From the NCBI RefSeq assembly GCF_030014915.1, contig NZ_JAGIXS010000005.1, positions 310,001 through 374,000 on the forward strand: a stretch of 64,000 nucleotides of DNA, written 5' to 3'. Made by a program: the position numbers and the translations under genes. The notes under the pieces were generated by a model. The model was not told the origin of the DNA, did not search any database, and was given only the letters and a program-made list of their open reading frames with translations. This DNA comes from Pelomonas sp. V22. GTDB lineage: Bacteria; Pseudomonadota; Gammaproteobacteria; Burkholderiales; Burkholderiaceae_C. Positions within the stretch are counted from its first letter, which is position 1, and every line of letters starts with the position of its first letter. Positions 1 through 6,775 of the stretch are shown here, in pieces.

Positions 1-512
1 TAGCCGAGCGCGCAGCCCACCGAGATGTCGGCCAGCGAGAAGTGATTGCCCGAGCACCAGGCTTTTTCGCCGAGGCCCTGGCCCATGGCGCGCAGGGCGG
101 CGTAGACCTTGCCCATCTGACGTTCTATCCACGCGGGGCTGCGCTGCTCGGGCGTGCGGCCGCCCCAGGTGTGCTCTAGGCGCGAAAGGATGGAGGCGTC
201 GATCAGGCCATCGGCCAGCGCTTCCCAGGTGCGCACTTCGGTGCGCTCGCGGCCACGCTCGGGGATGAGCTTGCCGACCGGCGACAAGGTATCCACGTAC
301 TCGACGATGACGCGCGAATCGAACACCGCGCCGGTGATCGAGTCCTGGCCTTCCATCACCAGGCAAGGCACCTTGCCCAGCGGGTTCATCTTGAGGATGG
401 CGTCATTGCTCCACACGTCTTCCAGCACCAGCTGGTAGTCGAGCTTTTTCTCCGCCATCACGATGCGGACCTTGCGGACGTAGGGGCTGGTAAGGGATCC
501 GATGAGCTTCAT
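1..512 (-). CDS. Glutathione S-transferase family protein (3' end cut by window edge)
   Basis: The frame opens at an ATG at 512 and runs off the left edge, giving about 170 residues. It starts MKLIGSLTSPYVRKVRIVMA, the thioredoxin-like beta-alpha-beta fold of a GST. The NPLGKVPCLVME segment (about residues 42-53) carries the cis-proline loop that holds the glutathione cysteinyl backbone, followed by FDSRVIVEYVD where the gamma-glutamyl group is normally bound. The helical C-terminal domain reaches a SLADISVG segment, the helix N-cap box typical of GSTs. The serine of TSPYVRK is the likely thiol-activating residue, as in many bacterial GSTs. The family conjugates glutathione to electrophiles or reduces small substrates in the cytoplasm; the substrate cannot be read from sequence. 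A possible -10 box TAGAAT lies about 45 bases upstream. Confidence 0.9.
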   Translation of the reverse strand, partial: MKLIGSLTSPYVRKVRIVMAEKKLDYQLVLEDVWSNDAILKMNPLGKVPCLVMEGQDSITGAVFDSRVIVEYVDTLSPVGKLIPERGRERTEVRTWEALADGLIDASILSRLEHTWGGRTPEQRSPAWIERQMGKVYAALRAMGQGLGEKAWCSGNHFSLADISVGCALG

Positions 513-556
513 GTCTTGGGTGGGAGGAGCCGACGGCCCCCTCTCAGTGCGGCGCG

Positions 557-562
557 ATTCTA
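557..562 (-). promoter_or_regulatory. Candidate -10 box for the GST gene
   Basis: On the minus strand the bases read TAGAAT, five of six matching the sigma-70 -10 consensus, about 45 bases before the GST start codon at 512. No convincing -35 hexamer was found at the usual spacing, so this is only a candidate. Confidence 0.3.
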
Positions 563-681
563 GCCAAGCGGTTCGGCCACGATAGGCTGTACAAAATCGG
601 CGATCTAGGGCAGGGAAATGCGGCTTGTCAGGCCTGCGGGCTTGCGCCACACTTTTGCGCGCCCTGGCTGCTTCGGCCGGC

Positions 682-1959
682 TCACCGGGGTGGGCTGAAG
701 CTCCAGTCGACGCTGGAAGGGCGGCCCGCCAGGTGGAGCGAGGCGATGGCCGGCGCCATGCGGCTCAAGACCTGGCCCCGGCGCACCACCAGCAGGCGCG
801 CAGCGCGCAGCCGGATCGCCTCCTCCGGCGAGCGGGCCTGCAACAGGACGAAGTCGGCATGGCAGCCCACTTCAAGCCCATAGCCCTCGAGGCCGACGAT
901 GCGCGCGGCATTGACCGTCACCGCCTCGAAACACTGGCGCATGGCGGTGCGCGAGGTCATCTGCGCCACGTGCAGGCCCATGGTGGCGACCTCCAGCATG
1001 TCGGCGCTGCCCATGGAGTACCAGGGGTCGAGCACGCAGTCGTGGCCGAAGGCGACATCCAGCCCGGCCGCCAGCAGCTCGGGCACGCGGGTCATGCCGC
1101 GGCGCTTGGGGTAGCTGTCGAAGCGGCCCTGCAGCGTGATGTTGATCAGCGGATTGGCCACCACGCCGAGCCGGCTTTCGGCCATCAGGGCGATCAGCTT
1201 GGCGGCGTAGTAGTTGTCCATGGAATGCATGGACGTCAGGTGCGAACCGGTGACGCGGCCTTGCAGGCCGAGGCGCTGCGTCTCGAAGGCCAGGCTTTCG
1301 ACATGGCGCGACAGCGGGTCGTCGCTCTCGTCGCAATGCATGTCCACGCGCAGGCCGCGCTCGGCGGCGAGCTCGCAGAGGATGCGCACGCTCTCGGCGC
1401 CTTCGGCCATGGTGCGCTCGTGATGCGGAATGCCGCCGACGACCTCGACGCCGAGGTCCAGCGCGCGGCGCAGATTCACCAGCGCGTTCTTTGAGCGCAA
1501 GAGGCCATCCTGCGGAAAGGCCACCAGTTGCAGGTCCAGGTAGGGCGCGACCCGGCGCTTCACTTCCAGCAGCGCCTCGACCGCGAGCAGCCTGTCGTCG
1601 CAGACATCCACATGGCTGCGTATCGCCAGGAGGCCGCGTGCCACGGCCCAGTCGCAGTAGCGCAGGGCGCGCTCGATCAGCGCCTCCTGCGTCAGCTGCG
1701 GCTTGAGCTCGCCCCACAGCGCGATGCCTTCGAGCAGGGTGCCGCTGTCGTTGACGCGTGGCTGGCCATGGCTCAGGGTGGCATCGAGATGGAAGTGCGC
1801 ATCGACGAAGGGCGGGCTCAGCAGCCAGCCCTGACCGTCGATGATCTCCGTGCCCTCCGGCGCGGCAAGCTGTGGGCCGATGGCGGCGATGCGCCCGTCC
1901 TGCACCAGCAGGTCCCGGCCCTGGCGGCCATCGCTCAAGCAGACATCGCGTATCAGCAT
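682..1959 (-). CDS. codA: Cytosine deaminase-like amidohydrolase
   Basis: The 425-residue product matches the length of E. coli CodA (427). Metal-binding and catalytic motifs are in order: VDAHFHLD (about residues 52-59), RSHVDV, the MHCDESDD segment with the histidine and proton-shuttling glutamate, and FGHDCVLDPWYSMG. The family hydrolyses the exocyclic amine of cytosine to give uracil and ammonia; relatives act on isoguanine, 5-methylcytosine or creatinine. The residue after the catalytic aspartate is Cys (GHDC) where E. coli CodA has Asp314 (GHDD), a position known to tune substrate choice, so cytosine may not be the main substrate. It follows the cytochrome b561 gene by 16 bases on the same strand, so the two probably share a transcript. 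Confidence 0.85.
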   Translation of the reverse strand: MLIRDVCLSDGRQGRDLLVQDGRIAAIGPQLAAPEGTEIIDGQGWLLSPPFVDAHFHLDATLSHGQPRVNDSGTLLEGIALWGELKPQLTQEALIERALRYCDWAVARGLLAIRSHVDVCDDRLLAVEALLEVKRRVAPYLDLQLVAFPQDGLLRSKNALVNLRRALDLGVEVVGGIPHHERTMAEGAESVRILCELAAERGLRVDMHCDESDDPLSRHVESLAFETQRLGLQGRVTGSHLTSMHSMDNYYAAKLIALMAESRLGVVANPLINITLQGRFDSYPKRRGMTRVPELLAAGLDVAFGHDCVLDPWYSMGSADMLEVATMGLHVAQMTSRTAMRQCFEAVTVNAARIVGLEGYGLEVGCHADFVLLQARSPEEAIRLRAARLLVVRRGQVLSRMAPAIASLHLAGRPSSVDWSFSPPR

Positions 1960-1975
1960 GGCCGGGCTCGCGCGC

Positions 1976-2518
1976 CTATTTGAGCGTGGGCCACATGCGG
2001 CGCAGCACGCCGTCCTTCAGCACGCGGTGGTGCCAGACGGCCGCTGCCGCATGCAGCAGGGCCAGGATCAGCAGCGCATTGGCTGCCAGTTCGTGCAGCT
2101 CCTTGACATCGTGGCGCAGCGCCTTGTTGTCGGGTGCGATCGAGGTGATCTTGTAGAGGTCGAACAGGTTGTCGCCGCGCACCAGGGTCAGGGCGATGCC
2201 GGCGCCGACTGCGGCAATCAGCAGCAGGTAGAGCAGGCCATGGGCGGCCTTCGCGATGCGGCCTGCGAGGCCGGAGTCGGCTGCCGGCCGCGTGCCGCCA
2301 CGGGCCCACCACAGCAGGCGAGCCAGGATCAGGAAGCCGAGCAGCACGCCGAACGTGATGTGCAGGCTGCGCACCGTGATGCGCGGCGTGCCACGTGGGA
2401 ACCAGTCGATGGTCTGTCCGACGCACCACAGACCGAAGACCAGCAAGGCGCTGACCCAGTGCAGCAGGATGCTGCGACGGTCGTAGTGCAGGGGGGGAAC
2501 GCTGGCTTGATTTGACAT
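1976..2518 (-). CDS. cybB: Cytochrome b561, di-heme membrane protein
   Basis: The 180-residue protein starts at the ATG at 2518 (MSNQASVPPLHYDRRSILLH). A longer open frame continues upstream but lacks family-like sequence. Four hydrophobic segments are visible (about residues 16-34, 50-70, 92-112 and 143-162). Histidines sit where b561 proteins ligate two b hemes: RRSILLHW, RSLHITFG, AAHGLLYL and ELHELAANALL. The family passes electrons from ubiquinol or superoxide in the inner membrane. The gene is first in a probable two-gene unit with the downstream deaminase. A TATGCT segment about 30 bases upstream could be a -10 box. Family assignment is firm; the physiological electron partner is unknown. 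Confidence 0.88.
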   Translation of the reverse strand: MSNQASVPPLHYDRRSILLHWVSALLVFGLWCVGQTIDWFPRGTPRITVRSLHITFGVLLGFLILARLLWWARGGTRPAADSGLAGRIAKAAHGLLYLLLIAAVGAGIALTLVRGDNLFDLYKITSIAPDNKALRHDVKELHELAANALLILALLHAAAAVWHHRVLKDGVLRRMWPTLK

Positions 2519-2606
2519 GGCTCGGCTGGGGGCTGGCTGAAGGCTTTCAGCATACCCCCGGTCCAGCGCACCCGGCTTCAGCTCCGCTTCAGCCGCGCTC
2601 TCGATG

Positions 2607-4541
2607 TCAGACCGGCTGCAGCCGGAAGCCCCCCACCACCTCGGCCAGGTTGCGGGCCTGCTCGCGCAGGCTTTCGGCGGCGGCCGTGCTCTGCTCGACG
2701 AGTGCGGCGTTCTGCTGCGTGGCGCCGTCCAGCTGGGTGATGGCGCCATTGACCTCACCGATGCCGGCACGCTGCTCCTGCGTGGCGGTGCTGATCTCGG
2801 CCACGACGGCGCTGACGCGCTCGACGCTGGCCACGATCTCGCTCATGCTGTCGCCGGCCTGGTGCACCAGCTCGGCGCCGGCCTCGACCTGCTCGACGCT
2901 GCTGCCGATCAGGCGCTTGATTTCCTTGGCGGCTTCGGCGCTGCGCTGCGCGAGGCTGCGCACCTCGCTGGCCACGACAGCGAAGCCCCGGCCCTGGTCG
3001 CCGGCGCGGGCCGCTTCCACGGCGGCGTTCAGCGCGAGGATGTTGGTCTGGAAGGCCAGGCTGTCGATGGTGCCGATGATGTCGCTGATTCTCCGGCTGG
3101 CGCCATTGATCTCGTCCATGGTCGTGACCACGCGGCCCATCAGTGCGCCGCCCCGCGAGGCCACGTCGCGGGCATTGCCGGCCAGCGTGTTGGCCGACTG
3201 GGCGGCCTCGGCCGTCTGCGTCACGGCGGCGGCCAGTTGCTCCACCGAGCTGGCAATCTGCTGCAGGCTGCCGGCGCCTTCTTCGGTGCGACCCGAGAGG
3301 TCCTGGCTGCCGGCGGCCACCTGGGCGCTGGCGGTGGAAATGCTGTCGGTGGCCTCGCGCACCGAGCCCATGGTTTGGGCCAGGCGCTGGCGCATTGCTT
3401 CCACGCTGTGCGCCAGGGCGCCGAGGTCGTCGTTGCGGTGCACGGTCACTGTGGTTGAGAGATCGCCGTCTGCCACGCGGGCCACGGCACGGTTCAGCGA
3501 GCGCAGCGGGCCGCCGAGCCAATGGCGCAGCAAGAGGCTGAGGCCGATGGCCAGGGCCAGGCTGGCGCCACCCAGCGTCAGCCACAGGGCACGCTGGTTG
3601 ATCCAGTACTGGCCCAGCGCCTCATGGTCCAGCACCTCGGCCAGCACCCACAGGCCGCTGTCCTTGCTCTGGCGGGCCACCAGCCAGCTGTCCTCGGCCT
3701 TGCGGTTCAGGAGAGCCGGCGCCTTCTGGATGAGGGCACCGTCTTGCAGCTGGGCCATGAAGGCCTCGGTCTCGCTCACGCGCTCGGCGAGCGGCTGGGC
3801 CGCCTGGCCCGGCAGGCCGCGCAGCAGCGGCTTGCCGCTGGCGCCCTTGGGGTCGAGCAGGAACACACCGCCATGCTCGAACAGCTTGACGCCGCCGGCC
3901 AGGTGCTCGAGCGACTGCTGGAAGCCGCTGGTGTCGAAGCCGACGAAGAGGATGCCGATCACGCGGCCCTGGGCATCGCGGATCGGCTCATAGCGGTTCA
4001 TGAAGGGCTTACCGAACAGCTGGGCGCGGCCCACATAGGCCTGGCCGGCGATCAGCTTGTCGTGGGCCGGGTGCGTGGTGCCCAGCAAGGTGCCGATGGC
4101 GCGCTCGCCGTTCTCCTTCTTCAAGGAGGTGGCGATGCGACGGAAGTCGTCGCCCTCGCGCACGAAGATGGTGGCGGCGCCGCCGGTGTTCTGGCTGAAG
4201 CGGTCCACCGCGTCGAAATTGCCGGCCAGCTTGCGGCCGTCGTAGATGAGTTCGCCCTCGGTGTTCTGGCTGAAGCGGCCGCTGAACTCGGTGGCGAAGG
4301 TGTTGTAGAAGCGCTCGGCCATCAATCGGGCCTGGGCATCGAAGGCATCGGCCATGCGGGCGATGGCGCCGGCTTCGCTGCGGGCCAGGGCGGCGGCGGC
4401 ATCGCGCTCATGGCCGGCGCTGCGCAGGCTCAGGGCGAGGCAGGAGAGACCGATCAGGGCGGCGACGCCGAGGCTGCCCGCAACCGCGACGCGGCGCGCC
4501 AGGCTGGCATGGGGAAGGGACTTCGAGGGGGAGGACTTCAT
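2607..4541 (-). CDS. Methyl-accepting chemotaxis protein with periplasmic Cache-type sensor
   Basis: The product is 644 residues from the ATG at 4541 ([20 protein letters not shown]). Order: TM1 (about 15-37); a periplasmic Cache_3/Cache_2-like ligand domain (about 45-320) with [20 protein letters not shown] and [10 protein letters not shown], typical of that fold; TM2 (about 325-347); HAMP with [12 protein letters not shown]; then a long helical signalling domain with the conserved tip [18 protein letters not shown]. There is no C-terminal CheR/CheB pentapeptide; the protein ends GGFRLQPV. The open frame continues upstream to 4769, but that stretch is the c-di-GMP riboswitch and leader and is not expected to be translated. 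The leader suggests that receptor synthesis is set by c-di-GMP. Confidence 0.95.
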   Translation of the reverse strand: MKSSPSKSLPHASLARRVAVAGSLGVAALIGLSCLALSLRSAGHERDAAAALARSEAGAIARMADAFDAQARLMAERFYNTFATEFSGRFSQNTEGELIYDGRKLAGNFDAVDRFSQNTGGAATIFVREGDDFRRIATSLKKENGERAIGTLLGTTHPAHDKLIAGQAYVGRAQLFGKPFMNRYEPIRDAQGRVIGILFVGFDTSGFQQSLEHLAGGVKLFEHGGVFLLDPKGASGKPLLRGLPGQAAQPLAERVSETEAFMAQLQDGALIQKAPALLNRKAEDSWLVARQSKDSGLWVLAEVLDHEALGQYWINQRALWLTLGGASLALAIGLSLLLRHWLGGPLRSLNRAVARVADGDLSTTVTVHRNDDLGALAHSVEAMRQRLAQTMGSVREATDSISTASAQVAAGSQDLSGRTEEGAGSLQQIASSVEQLAAAVTQTAEAAQSANTLAGNARDVASRGGALMGRVVTTMDEINGASRRISDIIGTIDSLAFQTNILALNAAVEAARAGDQGRGFAVVASEVRSLAQRSAEAAKEIKRLIGSSVEQVEAGAELVHQAGDSMSEIVASVERVSAVVAEISTATQEQRAGIGEVNGAITQLDGATQQNAALVEQSTAAAESLREQARNLAEVVGGFRLQPV

Positions 4542-4640
4542 GGCTTCTTCAAGGCGGACGCTGGGGTTGGACTGCACCCCGATCAGCAGGCGATTGAGCC
4601 CTCGATGAAGTGCCGGCGCAGCCGCGCGAAAGACCATGAA

Positions 4641-4669
4641 GCAAGCAGCGGGGCCTGAGCCCCGCTTGC
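4641..4669 (-). terminator. GC-rich hairpin between riboswitch and chemoreceptor (possible expression platform)
   Basis: On the minus strand AGCGGGGC, a four-base loop and GCCCCGCT form a perfect 8-bp stem (arms 4659-4666 and 4647-4654), extendable by a few pairs. It lies about 20 bases after the aptamer and about 100 bases before the chemoreceptor start. The following bases (GCTTGCTTCATGGTCTTTC) are only mildly U-rich, so it is not a textbook intrinsic terminator. The same AGCGGGG also occurs in the 3' part of the aptamer (4701-4707), which would let the distal arm pair with either copy. That switching idea is inference. Confidence 0.5.
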
Positions 4670-4689
4670 GGCAGAGCGACCCTTGCGGG

Positions 4690-4795
4690 CCCTCCGGCAA
4701 CCCCGCTATCGTGGCCGCACCCGAGAGGGCATGGCGGTAGACCGGAGGCTTTGCGACCCCGTCTTTCAAGCGGGTGTGCCAAGTGGTAACGAAGT
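4690..4795 (-). promoter_or_regulatory. Cyclic-di-GMP-I (GEMM-I) riboswitch aptamer
   Basis: Read on the minus strand, this leader reproduces the GEMM-I core. GGCACACC is followed by a stem capped by a GAAA tetraloop, then GTCGCAAAGCCTCCGG-TCTA, a second GC hairpin closed by CCGC/GCGG, and finally GATAGCGGGGTTGCCGG. The segments GCAAAGCCTCCGG and AGCGGGGTT match the Vibrio cholerae Vc2 aptamer almost base for base. The base aligned with Vc2 G20 is G, the identity in c-di-GMP-binding members; cAG-selective relatives carry A there. The outer P1 stem could not be fully resolved by eye. It lies upstream of, and in the same sense as, the chemoreceptor gene starting at 4541, and GEMM-I RNAs commonly control motility and chemotaxis genes. 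Confidence 0.88.
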
Positions 4796-4948
4796 GTCTT
4801 TGATTGGTATCAACGAATCAAGGTTTCTACCTAGGCGGCAGTGCCTACTCGTGAGATTGCTCACGATTGGGCGATGGCCGCCTGCAGGCCAGTCCAAGTT
4901 GGGCGGTCGCACTGGTATCTCCTGGGGCAGCCCCGCAATGCGGCCACA

Positions 4949-5860
4949 ATGCGCGCCATGCCGTCTCTGCTAGCCATGGTTCCCGTCCCCCAAACCACCC
5001 CCAAAAACTGGCTGAGCCTGCTGGCCCTCAGCCTCGCCTTCGCCGCCCTGCCGTCGGCAGCCCGCAACATCGCCAAGCCGGCCCCGGCCGCCGAATCCGC
5101 CGCTGATGCGCCGGCCTTCAAGCTCGCCGTCAATGCCAAGCACGCCCTGGTGCTGGAAGACGCCACCGGCCGCGTGCTGATGGCCAAGGACGCCGACCAG
5201 GTCGTGCCCATCGCCTCGCTGACCAAGCTGATCACGGCCATGGTCGTGCTCGATGCCAAGCTCGACATGAACGAGAAGATCCGCATCGCGCCCGAGGACG
5301 TGGACACGCTCAAGCACAGCGCCTCGCGTGTGCGCGTGGGCACTGAGATGAGCCGCCTCGCCGCGCTGAAGATGGCCCTGATGGCCTCCGAGAACCGCGC
5401 CGCTGCCGCCCTGGGCCGCACCTTCCCCGGTGGCATGGCGGCCTTTGTTCAGGCCGCGCAGGCCAAGGTCCGCAGCCTCGGCCTCACGCGCACGGCGATT
5501 GCCGAGCCCACCGGCCTCTCGCCCGCCAACACCTCGACGGCGGTCGAGGTCGCCAAGATCGCCAACGCGGCCGCCCGCTATGCCGAGATCAGCAAGATCA
5601 CCAGCGACAAGAAGGCGAGCGTGCCCCTGAACGGCAAGCCGCGCGACGTGAACAACACCAACCGCCTCGTCGGTGCCAAGGGCTGGGACATCCGCCTCTC
5701 GAAGACCGGCTACACCGAGGAAGCCGGCCGCTGCCTGACCATGCGCATGGTGAGCGGCGGCAAGCCAGTGACGGTGGTGCTGCTGGACGCCGATGGCTCG
5801 GCCCAGCGCCTGCGCGACGCGGCCCGCATCCGCCAGTCGCTCGCCAAGCTGCACAGCTGA
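4949..5860 (+). CDS. pbpG: D-alanyl-D-alanine carboxypeptidase/endopeptidase, PBP7-like
   Basis: About 303 residues, close to the 310 of E. coli PBP7. A hydrophobic signal segment LSLLALSLAFAALPSAA directs export. The three penicillin-binding motifs are present: SLTK at 90-93 with the acylating serine, SEN at 147-149, and KTG at 252-254. These enzymes cleave D-Ala-containing peptide bonds in periplasmic peptidoglycan. The start is uncertain: ATGs at 4949, 4958 and 4976 are all in frame, and a CACAAT sequence at 4945-4950 could be a -10 box, which would favour 4958 or 4976. All choices keep the signal peptide. The esterase gene follows after 11 bases on the same strand. Confidence 0.93.
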   Translation: MRAMPSLLAMVPVPQTTPKNWLSLLALSLAFAALPSAARNIAKPAPAAESAADAPAFKLAVNAKHALVLEDATGRVLMAKDADQVVPIASLTKLITAMVVLDAKLDMNEKIRIAPEDVDTLKHSASRVRVGTEMSRLAALKMALMASENRAAAALGRTFPGGMAAFVQAAQAKVRSLGLTRTAIAEPTGLSPANTSTAVEVAKIANAAARYAEISKITSDKKASVPLNGKPRDVNNTNRLVGAKGWDIRLSKTGYTEEAGRCLTMRMVSGGKPVTVVLLDADGSAQRLRDAARIRQSLAKLHS

Positions 5861-5871
5861 GGCGCGCCGTC

Positions 5872-6741
5872 ATGCTGATCCGCTCCCTGTGCCTGGGGCT
5901 GGGCCTGCTCGTGGCCGCTGCGGCGCCATCGCAAGCTCAGTCTCCCTACACGCTCTCACGCACCGAGGTGCATGCCCTCCCGGCCCCGGCGCTGAAGCGC
6001 AATTACCAGCTCTTCGTCAGCCTGCCCGCCTCCTACGAGGCCGAGCCGCAGCGCCGCTATCCAGTGCTCTTCATCAGCGATGCCGACTACGGCTTCCCGC
6101 TCTTGCGCAGCATTGCCCGTCGGGTGGGCGACGGCGGCCGGGGCCTGGAGGACTTCATCCTCGTCGGGCTGTCGTACTCGGAGGGCGACAGCGCCACGGT
6201 CAGCCGCAACCGCGACTACACGCCGACGCCGCGCCGCGATGGCGGAGGCGCCAGCAAGGTCTACGGCGAGGCCGAACCGTACCGCCGCTACCTGGCCGAG
6301 CAGGTCCTGCCCTATGTGGCGAAGACCTGGCGCGCCGACATGGGTCGCAAGGTCTTCGCCGGCCATTCCTATGGCGGCCTGCTGGGCGCGCACATCTTGC
6401 TGAACACGCCGAAGATGTTCGAGCAATACATCCTCAGCAGCCCCTCGCTCTGGTACGACGAGGGCCTGCTCTTGAAGCGCGCGAAGGCCCTGGCCGCCGA
6501 GCATGGCGAGCTGCCGGCGCATGTGCTGCTGCTGGCCGGCGCCAAGGAGCGGCCGCGCGGCTCGCGCGAGGAGGGTGACGACATCGTCGGCGACATGCAG
6601 CGTTTCGAGAAGCTGCTGCGCGCCGGCAAGCTGCGCGGCCTGCAGATCCAGTCGCAGGTGATCGCCGACGAGGACCACCTCTCGGTGGCCCCTGCAGCCT
6701 TCACGCGCGGCTTGCGCTGGGCCTTGCCCGGCCGGCGTTGA
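5872..6741 (+). CDS. Exported alpha/beta-hydrolase of the putative esterase (Fes/IroE-like) family
   Basis: The 289-residue protein begins with a signal peptide (MLIRSLCLGLGLLVAAAAPSQA). YPVLFISDADYGF and FILVGLSYSEGD are core strands of the esterase D/enterochelin-esterase-like fold. The nucleophile elbow is GHSYGG with Ser166, and a C-terminal EDHLSVAP provides the likely catalytic histidine. Members hydrolyse esters of varied substrates, including siderophores and acyl-thioesters, so the substrate is open. There is no siderophore gene nearby. It lies 11 bases behind the carboxypeptidase gene and is probably co-transcribed with it. Its stop codon lies inside a small palindrome facing the converging lipoprotein gene. 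Confidence 0.85.
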   Translation: MLIRSLCLGLGLLVAAAAPSQAQSPYTLSRTEVHALPAPALKRNYQLFVSLPASYEAEPQRRYPVLFISDADYGFPLLRSIARRVGDGGRGLEDFILVGLSYSEGDSATVSRNRDYTPTPRRDGGGASKVYGEAEPYRRYLAEQVLPYVAKTWRADMGRKVFAGHSYGGLLGAHILLNTPKMFEQYILSSPSLWYDEGLLLKRAKALAAEHGELPAHVLLLAGAKERPRGSREEGDDIVGDMQRFEKLLRAGKLRGLQIQSQVIADEDHLSVAPAAFTRGLRWALPGRR

Positions 6742-6756
6742 TCAGTCGCTGATCAA
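6738..6756. repeat. Palindrome between converging genes
   Basis: TTGATCAG, three bases and CTGATCAA form a perfect 8-bp inverted repeat that includes the stop codon of the esterase gene. A further TTGATCAG follows at 6772-6779, overlapping the stop of the converging lipoprotein gene. No U-tract follows, so a terminator role is possible but not shown. Confidence 0.45.
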
Positions 6757-6775
6757 ACGGCCGCTCAACACTTGA

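Noticed and set aside
4542-4769. An N-terminal extension of the chemoreceptor starting at 4769
   Set aside because: It would translate the c-di-GMP aptamer, and the extension has no signal-anchor or family-like sequence before residue 77.
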